Shown here: piece after piece, positions 1 through 6,076 of the stretch
Layout of the letters: each line of letters starts with the position of its first letter
Numbering within the stretch: the first letter of the stretch is position 1
Assembly (NCBI GenBank): GCA_020849575.1
Contig: JADLFY010000014.1
Span: 1 to 6,079 of the forward strand
DNA: 6,079 bases
Origin: Candidatus Peregrinibacteria bacterium
GTDB taxonomy: Bacteria; Patescibacteriota; Gracilibacteria; UBA1369
Reading direction: 5' to 3'
Made by a program: the position numbers and the translations under genes
Notes under the pieces: generated by a model
The model's database searches: none
What the model was told of the DNA's origin: nothing
What the model saw: only the letters and a program-made list of their open reading frames with translations

Positions 1-747
1 AATAATGATTTTACCACCGCGATTGGCGACACGATTGACAATTTCTTTGAGTTTGGCGCTGGCGTCCAGCATGGATTCGTGAAAACGATTACCATAAGTT
101 GATTCGGTAATCAGATATTCGGTAGGAGGCATGGGAGTAGGGTCGCGGAGAATAGGTAAATTTTTGCGGCCAAGATCGCCGGTAAAGGCAATACGATAAG
201 TTTTTTTGGAAGTTTTGTCTTTGATAATCAAATGGATCAGTGAAGAACCCAGAATATGGCCGGCATTATAGAAAGAACACACCACACCATCTGTTACCAC
301 AAAGGCAGTTTCATAACCCACTCCATAGAATTGGCAGAGAGCCTGTTGGGCATCTTTGGAATCGTAGAGAGGTACAACCAAAGGGGCTGTAGATCCCTGT
401 TTGCGACGTTTTTTATTCATATATTCGGCGTCTTTTTCCTGAATGAAAGCCGAGTCCATCAACATGAAATTACACAAATCGCGGGTAGCGAAAGTGCTGT
501 AAATTGGACCTTTGTAGCCTTGTTTAACCAAAAGAGGCAGACAACCAGAGTGATCAATGTGAGCGTGAGAGAGAATAACTGCATCAATAGTTTTTGGATC
601 AAAACCAAAGTCTTTGTTTTTGACTTCAGCATCTTTACGTCTGCCCTGGAACATACCGCAATCAAGCAGAATACGTTTACCATTAACTTCGAGTATGTGA
701 CGGGAGCCGGTTACTTCTCTGGCTGCTCCCCAAAAATGGATTTTCAT
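1..747 (-). CDS. MBL-fold / beta-CASP RNA-processing nuclease, N-terminal part (runs off left edge)
   Basis: Probable zinc-dependent ribonuclease of the metallo-beta-lactamase/beta-CASP superfamily (YSH1/CPSF73-like bacterial branch), acting on RNA in the cytoplasm. The 249 codons read cleanly from ATG at 747 with no stop. The opening G-A-A-R-E-V-T-G-S (residues 7-15) and D-C-G-M-F-Q-G (29-35) are typical of this family. The zinc motif H-A-H-I-D-H is at 61-66, the third-motif histidine in N-A-G-H-I-L-G-S at 161-168, and the motif-4 aspartate in F-T-G-D-L-G at 188-193. T-E-S-T-Y-G-N-R (214-221) marks entry into the beta-CASP insert. The rest of beta-CASP and the final MBL histidine lie outside the window; relatives are usually about 450 residues. 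No Shine-Dalgarno sequence precedes the start, but an extended -10 promoter sits about 25 bases upstream. RNase J is less likely given the V-T-G-S opening. The family is secure; the substrate is unknown. Confidence 0.93.
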   Translation of the reverse strand, partial: MKIHFWGAAREVTGSRHILEVNGKRILLDCGMFQGRRKDAEVKNKDFGFDPKTIDAVILSHAHIDHSGCLPLLVKQGYKGPIYSTFATRDLCNFMLMDSAFIQEKDAEYMNKKRRKQGSTAPLVVPLYDSKDAQQALCQFYGVGYETAFVVTDGVVCSFYNAGHILGSSLIHLIIKDKTSKKTYRIAFTGDLGRKNLPILRDPTPMPPTEYLITESTYGNRFHESMLDASAKLKEIVNRVANRGGKIII

Positions 748-771
748 GGTCTATATTTATGAAATCCTATT

Positions 772-780
772 ATTATAACA
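772..780 (-). promoter_or_regulatory. Extended -10 promoter for the MBL/beta-CASP gene
   Basis: On the minus strand TGTTATAAT is a perfect extended -10 (TGnTATAAT), with TATAAT at 777-772. No good -35 lies 16 to 18 bases upstream, as is common for extended -10 promoters. The predicted transcription start is near 765, giving a leader of about 18 bases that contains no Shine-Dalgarno sequence. It sits in the 64-base gap after the MFS stop codon, so the nuclease gene probably has its own promoter rather than depending on readthrough. Confidence 0.6.
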
Positions 781-811
781 TGATTTTGGCTTGGATGAAA
801 GCAGTTTAGAC

Positions 812-2017
812 CTATTTGGGCAAAGGTTTGAGCAGAGTAGAAAAATAAACGATTATAGCTAGTACGAGAGCCAGAACAAAGACATAACGGGTATCATAAC
901 TGACCAGCAGAGCGGCCAGGAAAAGTAAAGGTATGTCCAAAAGACTTTTCAAGAGGCTGGTAAGGGAAAGTGTCGTGGCACGGTTGTAAGAAGCAGATTT
1001 TTCGTTGAAATAATAGGAATAGATGGGCCAGCGAATAGCTTCGACCGCCTGAAAAAGACAATTCAAAGCCAAGAGTAAAAGTGGATAGACCCAATTGAAA
1101 CCAAAAAATACGAAGAGACCCAACAAGAAAAGGTAGAGCAGATTAAATAAATTAATTAAACGAGTTACGGTATTGCTTTTTTCCAATTTGTGCAAGCCGC
1201 TGGTAACCAGATAGACAATTAACTGAGTTAATCCCCAAAAAATTCCCACTATCAGTAAACTCAAACCCAAATCCAGAAAATAATCCTGTTGAATTCTCCA
1301 GACAATAAAACCAGAAATAAAAATCAGTGTCCGGCTGAGCATGGCCTTTTTCATTTCCGGATGCATGTCGAGCAGATGAGCGGCATCTTTAAAAACACCT
1401 TTTTCCATTTTTTCCACATCCATAAAATGATTTGGCTCAGTCAATTTGATAGCCATAAACAAAGCAATCAGGACAGTAGCTATATCCAGATAAATCAGCA
1501 AATTAAATTGATCAGCACTTAAATCCTGGGCAATGAAAGTAGCTATAATGGGTGTAAATATTTTGAAAACCCGATTACCAGCATAAAATTTACCCAGATT
1601 TTTGAAACTTTCTTTGCCCTGGCCAAGCTCTTTGCCAGTATCGTAAATCAGCGCCTCATCAGTACCGCTGAAAGCGGCAAAAGAGGCGGCCAAAAAAGCC
1701 ACGGCCAAAGCATTTAACCAAAAACCCCAGGAAAACAGATAAACCAATAGAGTACAGATATTTAGCAGGCAACCTGTGATGATGAGTTTTTTCCTGCCCC
1801 ATTTGTCGGCCAAATAACTGGAAGGCATTTCCAGAATAATCATTACTATGGCCCAGACAATTGAAGTGTAGAAAATTTCGGTATTGGTCAAGCCACGGTG
1901 CAGATAAAAAACCGTGGCAATCATGGCAATTAACTTCACATTCAAAAAAGCATTTGTCCAAAACATTAAATAGAAATTGCGACGTAGTTTCTGGGGACGT
2001 AGGGTAGTCTCAGTCAT
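812..2017 (-). CDS. Major facilitator superfamily (MFS) transporter
   Basis: Inner-membrane secondary transporter of 401 residues, the usual length for a 12-helix MFS protein. Hydrophobic segments recur along its whole length (roughly 23-38, 48-65, 78-96, 101-117, 153-164, 172-190, 228-240, 248-272, 287-308, 310-325, 357-373, 377-394). The loop after helix 2 carries motif A: E-M-P-S-S-Y-L-A-D-K-W-G-R-K-K at 63-77, with D71 and R75 as its key residues. The charged stretch at about 192-225 is the usual cytoplasmic linker between the two six-helix halves. The E-x-P-[ST] segment before motif A resembles drug/metabolite efflux-type members, but substrate and direction cannot be read from sequence. 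ATG at 2017 lies only 12 bases below the predicted transcription start and has no Shine-Dalgarno sequence. The gene ends in TAG. The superfamily is secure, the subfamily is not. Confidence 0.93.
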   Translation of the reverse strand: MTETTLRPQKLRRNFYLMFWTNAFLNVKLIAMIATVFYLHRGLTNTEIFYTSIVWAIVMIILEMPSSYLADKWGRKKLIITGCLLNICTLLVYLFSWGFWLNALAVAFLAASFAAFSGTDEALIYDTGKELGQGKESFKNLGKFYAGNRVFKIFTPIIATFIAQDLSADQFNLLIYLDIATVLIALFMAIKLTEPNHFMDVEKMEKGVFKDAAHLLDMHPEMKKAMLSRTLIFISGFIVWRIQQDYFLDLGLSLLIVGIFWGLTQLIVYLVTSGLHKLEKSNTVTRLINLFNLLYLFLLGLFVFFGFNWVYPLLLLALNCLFQAVEAIRWPIYSYYFNEKSASYNRATTLSLTSLLKSLLDIPLLFLAALLVSYDTRYVFVLALVLAIIVYFSTLLKPLPK

Positions 2018-2027
2018 AAAATTTAAT

Positions 2028-2064
2028 TTGGTCAGATTTTAAAGTATTGACCAAGATTTGACCA
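2028..2064. repeat. Cluster of three TTGACCA-type repeats (possible operator)
   Basis: TTGACCA occurs at 2047-2053 and again at 2058-2064, an 11-base period (about one helical turn). A third, inverted copy, TTGGTCA at 2028-2034, pairs with TGACCAA at 2048-2054 around a 13-base spacer. The cluster overlaps the predicted -35, -10 and start point of the MFS gene, where a repressor would be expected to bind. Chance repetition in a short AT-rich gap is possible. Confidence 0.35.
2036..2064 (-). promoter_or_regulatory. Predicted promoter of the MFS gene
   Basis: On the minus strand a -35-like TGGTCA (2064-2059, four of six consensus bases) is followed 17 bases later by TAAAAT (2041-2036, five of six). 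Transcription would start near 2029, leaving about 12 bases before the ATG at 2017. The element starts six bases beyond the stop codon of the upstream gene. The -35 is weak, so the call rests on spacing and position. Confidence 0.4.
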
Positions 2065-2069
2065 GTTTA

Positions 2070-3299
2070 TTAATCCTCGTCGTGCCCGCCGAAACGGCTG
2101 ATTCTTCCCTGACGATAAAGATGCTGTAATTCAGGATCAACCTGCTGATTGAGCTGCAGGCAGATTTGGCGATATTCCATCCACAAAACACGTTCACGGG
2201 CCGGAATTAAATCATCCGGACTATGCAGTTGCAGGGTTTCGGTAATCAGAGAAACAGCCTCACGGGCAGCATTACGGAATTTATTTTGACGGAATGAATA
2301 GAGCAGGAATTGTAAGGTTCGCAATTTGACTTTTTGATCACGGGTCAATGCTTCACTAGTAGTAAGTCCGTTAATAAGCAGAATATCGATAACATCATAA
2401 TAACGGTGAGGATCACGCTTCCAAACGGTTTCCAGCTGTCGAGAGATAAATTCTGCGGGGACATTATTCAAACGGTTTTCATGTAAATTTAAGCCAAGTT
2501 TGCTGAGATATTCAGCAAAACTAAAAAATGACCGTTCGCCTTTGAGTACCAAAGTTTTGATCAATCCCTGAGTGACAGCAGACTGAAATTTTTGATTGGC
2601 AAAAAGTTTGGGACCCAAAGCACGCATAATTTTCTGAATAGCTAAATCCCAGTTTTTATCCTGATGAAAAATCTGCAGCAGATCAAATATCGAACTGTAA
2701 GAACCAGAGACCACTGCGGGCAAAAACTGATCACGGAGAAAAACATATTGTCTTTCATTTAACTGTTCAGGAAAAACAGCTCTCAAAGCTTCCAGCTTGG
2801 TGGTATCACGAAGGCTGCCCATTTGATTTTCAAATTCTTCCTGGAAATCATGCCTGAGTAAATTCTCATATTGGTTAGAATAAATTGAATTCGTGACAAC
2901 TGCATCAATGGCCCGATCTAGCGAACATTCCAGAGTAATTTGATCTTCATTTTTAGGCTGGAAATCAGGTTCAGATTGAGCCAATTTGGTGGCAGCAGAG
3001 GGAGAATCGGCCAAGCCGGTCAGAAGGAATTGGGCCTGGAGTTTTTCCAGTTTTTTGGCGAATTTTTCTTTTTCCCTAATGACTGGATGGGTACAGATAT
3101 TTTTTCTGATTAGAAATTTTCCCAGAAAATTATGATCATAAAAATACAATGCCCCTGGATCTCTCAAGGCAGCGCGGACCAGGGCAGCATCGTGCTGATC
3201 CAGTACAGGCATTTGAAACTGATTATGCTCTGTTTCAACAGCAATGGTTGCGGACGGAGCAGCTTCGGAGTTGGCTTTTACTTCTAAATCTTTACCCAT
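2070..3299 (-). CDS. Hypothetical protein, 409 residues, mostly helical, no recognised family
   Basis: I do not recognise this protein. It has no signal peptide, lipobox or membrane span, so it is probably cytoplasmic. Residues 1-30 are Ala/Glu/Ser-rich and likely disordered. Residues 35-95 hold a predicted helical stretch with a very charged run (R-E-K-E-K-F-A-K-K-L-E-K-L near 75-87), then a low-complexity linker (about 98-118). From about 125 to 400 the pattern is amphipathic helices with regular Leu/Phe spacing, and the C terminus is acidic (G-G-H-D-E-D). There is no nucleotide-binding loop, zinc-finger cysteine pattern or obvious catalytic motif. An all-helical scaffold, perhaps solenoid-like, is an inference. 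ATG at 3299 directly follows the inverted repeat and has no Shine-Dalgarno sequence. A near-consensus promoter lies upstream, so it is probably transcribed independently. It ends in TAA, 52 bases before the MFS start. Confidence 0.85.
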   Translation of the reverse strand: MGKDLEVKANSEAAPSATIAVETEHNQFQMPVLDQHDAALVRAALRDPGALYFYDHNFLGKFLIRKNICTHPVIREKEKFAKKLEKLQAQFLLTGLADSPSAATKLAQSEPDFQPKNEDQITLECSLDRAIDAVVTNSIYSNQYENLLRHDFQEEFENQMGSLRDTTKLEALRAVFPEQLNERQYVFLRDQFLPAVVSGSYSSIFDLLQIFHQDKNWDLAIQKIMRALGPKLFANQKFQSAVTQGLIKTLVLKGERSFFSFAEYLSKLGLNLHENRLNNVPAEFISRQLETVWKRDPHRYYDVIDILLINGLTTSEALTRDQKVKLRTLQFLLYSFRQNKFRNAAREAVSLITETLQLHSPDDLIPARERVLWMEYRQICLQLNQQVDPELQHLYRQGRISRFGGHDED

Positions 3300-3303
3300 T
3301 TAA

Positions 3304-3346
3304 AAATAAGGTTGTTTAATAGAGGCCCTATTTTACAACCTTATTT
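3304..3346 (-). terminator. Long inverted repeat, probable intrinsic terminator of the lipoprotein gene
   Basis: AAATAAGGTTGT (3304-3315) and ACAACCTTATTT (3335-3346) are perfect 12-base inverted arms. Inside them, after a TT/TT mismatch, AATAG (3318-3322) pairs with CTATT (3328-3332) around the five-base loop AGGCC. Read on the minus strand the stem ends in a U-rich run (TTATTTTT) and begins 25 bases after the lipoprotein stop codon, as expected of a rho-independent terminator. The stem is AT-rich, so efficiency is uncertain. It overlaps the promoter of the next gene and could instead be an operator. Confidence 0.55.
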
Positions 3347-3357
3347 CCCTATGTCAA
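3330..3357 (-). promoter_or_regulatory. Near-consensus sigma-70 type promoter for the 409-residue gene
   Basis: On the minus strand a perfect -35, TTGACA (3357-3352), is followed after 16 bases by TAAAAT (3335-3330, five of six consensus bases). The predicted start is near 3323, giving a leader of about 23 bases to the ATG at 3299. The -10 lies inside the 3304-3346 inverted repeat. A transcript begun here carries only the downstream half of that hairpin, so it would escape termination there. Confidence 0.65.
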
Positions 3358-3371
3358 CGTTTTGTCTTCGC

Positions 3372-3929
3372 CTATTTGCAGATAGCGGTGAAATACTCTC
3401 CTTCTACAGCAAAATCCTTGGCAGAAATTTGGAGATTTCCACGTAGAATTGCCGCATTCAGATCGGAAATATTCAGAGATTTGAATTGATCTCCACTAAT
3501 CATAATTTCGCCAGCAGAGGTTTTGTAGACAGCATTGATTTCCAGATCTTTGTTTAGAGCAAGATCTTCTTTGACGATAGCTTTTTGGCCTTTAACGGTA
3601 ATTTTTAATTCGGCCTCCCCTTCCTGAAGTGCAGGTGATTCATTTTTGCAGAAAGCAGTTTGGGAACTACTGAGAGTGATTTCCAGAACGGATTGATCCG
3701 GATTTAAATAGCGGGAAGTTTGGCTGCGTAATTTTAACTCTGAATGATCGGGTCCCTTGGTAACCTTGAGTACCGGTAAAACTTCTTCCATTGGTTTTTT
3801 GACTTCCTGATTGGAATTGGATTTTCTTCCATCAGTATTGAGAGGATGCTCGGGTTGTCCATTATCTTGGCATCCAGCAAGCATGAAGGCGGTTAATACG
3901 AGGGCCAGAACGAACTTACTCTTATTCAT
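3372..3929 (-). CDS. Hypothetical lipoprotein
   Basis: Predicted lipid-anchored surface or periplasmic-face protein of 185 residues, family not recognised. From ATG 3929 it opens with a short basic stretch (M-N-K-S-K), a hydrophobic core and the lipobox L-A-G-C, so C20 would be the lipidated cysteine after signal peptidase II cleavage. A polar, Asn/Gln/Lys-rich linker runs to about residue 50. The remainder alternates polar and hydrophobic residues like a beta-rich domain. Two further cysteines (C94 and C184) sit in matching contexts, T-A-F-C-K and T-A-I-C-K; they could form a disulfide, or mark the ends of two related halves. A GTG six bases upstream (3935) would add two residues; ATG was preferred as the stronger codon with a normal signal length. 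No Shine-Dalgarno sequence or clear promoter is visible, so it may share the rlmH-capA transcript. It ends in TAG. Confidence 0.85.
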   Translation of the reverse strand: MNKSKFVLALVLTAFMLAGCQDNGQPEHPLNTDGRKSNSNQEVKKPMEEVLPVLKVTKGPDHSELKLRSQTSRYLNPDQSVLEITLSSSQTAFCKNESPALQEGEAELKITVKGQKAIVKEDLALNKDLEINAVYKTSAGEIMISGDQFKSLNISDLNAAILRGNLQISAKDFAVEGEYFTAICK

Positions 3930-3999
3930 TTTCACTATTGCTTAAAATGTAATTTGTTTTGGAACTTTGCCTTTAATTTAGGGTGTTCATTTATATAAA
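3930..3999. other. Gap between capA and the lipoprotein gene
   Basis: About 70 AT-rich bases. They contain the perfect palindrome ATTTATATAAAT (3989-4000), which abuts the capA TGA stop and includes the alternative TAA (3991-3993). I see no convincing hairpin followed by a U-run, so capA transcription may continue into the lipoprotein gene. A weak -10-like TACATT precedes the lipoprotein start, but no -35 supports it. Confidence 0.4.
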
Positions 4000-5598
4000 T
4001 CAATTCTTTGCCAAATTTATTACAATTTTCCCTTTTTCAATTTGAGCTTTTATTTCCTGATCATCATATCTCCACCAGGTGGCTAATTTATTGACGAGAA
4101 AGTCAGTGCGTTCAGCGGGTGTCATCAGTCTGGGCTGACTGCGTTCAATTCTGATTGGCAACAAAATGATGCTTAATTTCTCAGGTGAAATTTCCATAGC
4201 CAAAGTTAATCCCTCCTGGGTGTCCTGACTGAAATTCTGATCAAAAATGGTATTGCCAAGAGAATAAAAAATGGGCGCATGATTGTAAATTTCGACGCTT
4301 TCTACTACATGTGGATGCATACCTACTACGGCAAAAGCACCCGCGTCAACAAAAGCATGGGCGAATTTGATTTGCTCAGTGGTGGGCTGATGCTGATACT
4401 CTGCTCCCCAGTGAATAAAAGGAATGACTTGGTAGCCCTGGTCATGAAGCGCAGTGATTTGATCTGTAGCTTTTTTCAGATCAAGCTTGAAATCGGTGTG
4501 ATTGAGACCGAGTAAAGCAATTTTCTGGCCATGAATTTCGAAGAGGCCGGCGGAAGCATCGGTAACTCAACGGGCGTCGCCAAAAGGAAGAATGTTCTGG
4601 TCGCGGAGATAGCGGGTGGTGTCGGTGAAGCCGGCCGTACCCATATCATAGGCGTGATTGTTGGCCTGGGAGAGGGCATCAAAAGAATATTTGGACAGTA
4701 GCGGAGCAATATCAGGCAGGAAACGGAAAGCAATAGCCTTGGAGGTTTTGACTGCTTTTTCGGCGATAGGACCTTCCAGATTAGCAATTAACAAATCATT
4801 GGATTGGAGAAAAGACTGATCGAGTTTCTGGAAAGGATAATCCAGTGAATTGGCATCCATTAATTGTCTGACCTGACGTCCCAGCATCATATCACCAAAG
4901 AAAACCAGATGGGCAATTTGAGTAGGCTGGCCCGATCCGTCAGTAAGAAACTTGATCTGATATTGATAGGTATTGTCTTCGAGAGTTGGTAAAGCTTTGA
5001 GAGAATTGAGGGTTTTGGAAACCTGGTAAACAGCTTTGAGGCCAGCGGTATTGGTATAAGGAAGACTGAGTAAAGCAGCTTTGCTGGGATGGTCAAAACT
5101 GTTTTTGTAATGGGCTTTTTGGAAACCGGCTAAATCCTCATGTGTATCAGTGTAATTTAGGTAAGAATGGAGGAGATAAAGTGTGGAGGAATCTTGGGGT
5201 AATTGATTGAAGAGATCAGTTTCAGTAGTTGACGCTTCAGGATAAATGGCTGAATATTTGGTTTCAGGAAAATCATGTCTGGCCTGAGATTCAAAAAGAT
5301 CGTGATCAGTTTTTGGATAAGAGGGGTCGTAAATGGCAATAATTTGAGAGTATTTCTGATCGGCTTTTAATTTGGTAAAAAGGCTGAGAGTAGCCCTTTC
5401 CAAGTCCTGTCGATCCAGTTCGGGAACGCCCGTTTTTTTCTGGCTGAGAATGGCTGTGTGAATAATACGGTCAGTCTGAAAATAGGTTTTTGGCCCATTA
5501 AGTAAATCGGTTTTGACCGGCTGTTCCTGAAGAATCAGTACACAGGCTAATACCCCCAGGGTAATTAGGCCAATGGCAAAAATCCATTTTTTGAGCAT
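4000..5598 (-). CDS. CapA-family (poly-gamma-glutamate capsule type) membrane-anchored protein, interrupted by an in-frame TGA
   Basis: One reading frame of 532 codons encodes an N-terminal anchor (hydrophobic 5-23), an ectodomain of about 190 residues, and a CapA/PGA_cap metallophosphoesterase-like domain from about 230. CapA proteins act in poly-gamma-glutamate capsule export or anchoring and related envelope functions. Family motifs appear in order: G-D-M-M-L-G (235-240), N-L-E-G-P (273-277), N-N-H (313-315), H-W-G-A-E-Y (396-401), H-P-H-V (428-431) and Y-S-L-G-N (445-449). Codon 344 (4567-4569) is TGA, between the third and fourth motifs, with the same frame on both sides. No ATG, GTG or TTG follows it in frame until M427 (4320), inside a catalytic motif, so an independent C-terminal protein is unlikely. 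The product is either truncated at residue 343 and probably inactive, or full length by readthrough or recoding. The final stop is also TGA; an in-frame TAA lies at 3991-3993. It starts one base after rlmH's stop. Confidence 0.85.
4567..4569 (-). other. In-frame TGA codon inside the capA gene
   Basis: The minus strand reads CGT TGA GTT, translating as G-D-A-R, stop, V-T-D-A-S-A. From memory of the family, the matching segment is typically G-x-G-R-N-L-x-E-A, so TGA replaces exactly one residue at a variable position, often Asn, with no insertion or deletion. This is what a single-base substitution or a sense-decoded UGA looks like, and it excludes a frameshift. It could derive from CGA (Arg), GGA (Gly) or TGG (Trp) by one change, or be a base-call error. 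Confidence 0.85.
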
Positions 5599-5599
5599 T

Positions 5600-6076
5600 T
5601 TAGTAGTGATAGGTTTTGTTGGAAATTATAGTAAATGCACGATAAAGCTGTTCGAGCAAAAGTGCCCGAATCATTTCGTGAGTGAAAGTAAATTTGGAAA
5701 AACTGAGCAGCAGGCTGGCCTGTTTTTTCACTTCTTCAGCCAGGCCAAAAGGCCCTCCAATGATAAAAGTCAGATTGGCCCCCTGAAAATCTTTGAGATG
5801 GTTGATTTTTTCAGCAAATTCCACGGAGGTGAATTGTTTTCCGGTTTCATCAAGGGCTATGACAAAGCTGTCTTTGGGTATTACTTCAAGGATTTTGGCA
5901 GCTTCAGCTGATTTGGTTTTTTGGCGGGCGTGCTCGGAGGTGGAGTCGGTGGAAGATTCTTTGAGAGTGATGATTTTGAGGTCGGCCCATGGTGAAAGCC
6001 TTTTGGAGTATTCCTGTTCAGCTGCGGTAATGAATTGGTGTTTGGTTTTGCCTACTTGTATAATTTGGATGCGCAT
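5600..6076 (-). CDS. rlmH: 23S rRNA (pseudouridine1915-N3)-methyltransferase RlmH
   Basis: SPOUT-class (alpha/beta knot) methyltransferase that uses S-adenosylmethionine to methylate N3 of pseudouridine 1915 in helix 69 of 23S rRNA, acting on assembled 70S ribosomes as a homodimer. The 158 residues match the family length (about 155-160). L-D-E-T-G-K at 75-80 corresponds to the conserved L-D-x-x-G-K. The SAM-binding knot loop I-I-G-G-P-F-G is at 105-111. The C-terminal block runs from T-H-E-M-I-R (132-137) through L-L-L-E-Q-L-Y-R-A (139-147) to the closing Y-H-Y, where the family ends in a Y-H motif. ATG at 6076 gives the standard M-R-I-Q-I-I-x-V-G-K opening, so the protein is complete, although its upstream control region is outside the window. 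TAA at 5602-5600 is one base from the capA ATG, indicating a shared transcript. Confidence 0.97.
   Translation of the reverse strand: MRIQIIQVGKTKHQFITAAEQEYSKRLSPWADLKIITLKESSTDSTSEHARQKTKSAEAAKILEVIPKDSFVIALDETGKQFTSVEFAEKINHLKDFQGANLTFIIGGPFGLAEEVKKQASLLLSFSKFTFTHEMIRALLLEQLYRAFTIISNKTYHY

Noticed and set aside
256..762. Plus-strand open frame of 168 codons
   Set aside because: It lies opposite the MBL/beta-CASP gene, whose zinc motifs make the minus strand certain. The plus-strand product has no recognisable pattern.
748..812. GGTCTA (748-753) and TAGACC (807-812) inverted repeat around the MFS-nuclease gap
   Set aside because: Six-base arms 53 bases apart are easily chance, and there is no U-run, so it is not a convincing terminator.
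3989..4000. ATTTATATAAAT palindrome as a protein-binding site or terminator
   Set aside because: It is purely A/T with no loop or U-tail. Such palindromes arise readily in AT-rich gaps.
4000..4320. C-terminal capA segment as an independent 106-residue gene
   Set aside because: Its first Met is the internal residue before the H-P-H-V metal motif. A protein starting there would lack most of the domain, and no promoter or ribosome site precedes it.
4520..4569. Selenocysteine insertion at the capA TGA
   Set aside because: The bases just downstream show no clear SECIS-like stem-loop, only a short GCCGGC palindrome, and CapA proteins are not known to me as selenoproteins. Not excluded by folding software, which I could not run.
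4476..4787. Minus-strand open frame of 103 codons spanning the capA TGA, as a possible frameshift bypass
   Set aside because: It is in a different frame, its Pro/Leu-rich product does not match CapA, and the true capA frame is the same on both sides of the TGA, so no frameshift is needed.
5573..5911. Plus-strand open frame of 112 codons
   Set aside because: It lies antisense to rlmH and the capA start, both firmly identified. It is a shadow frame.
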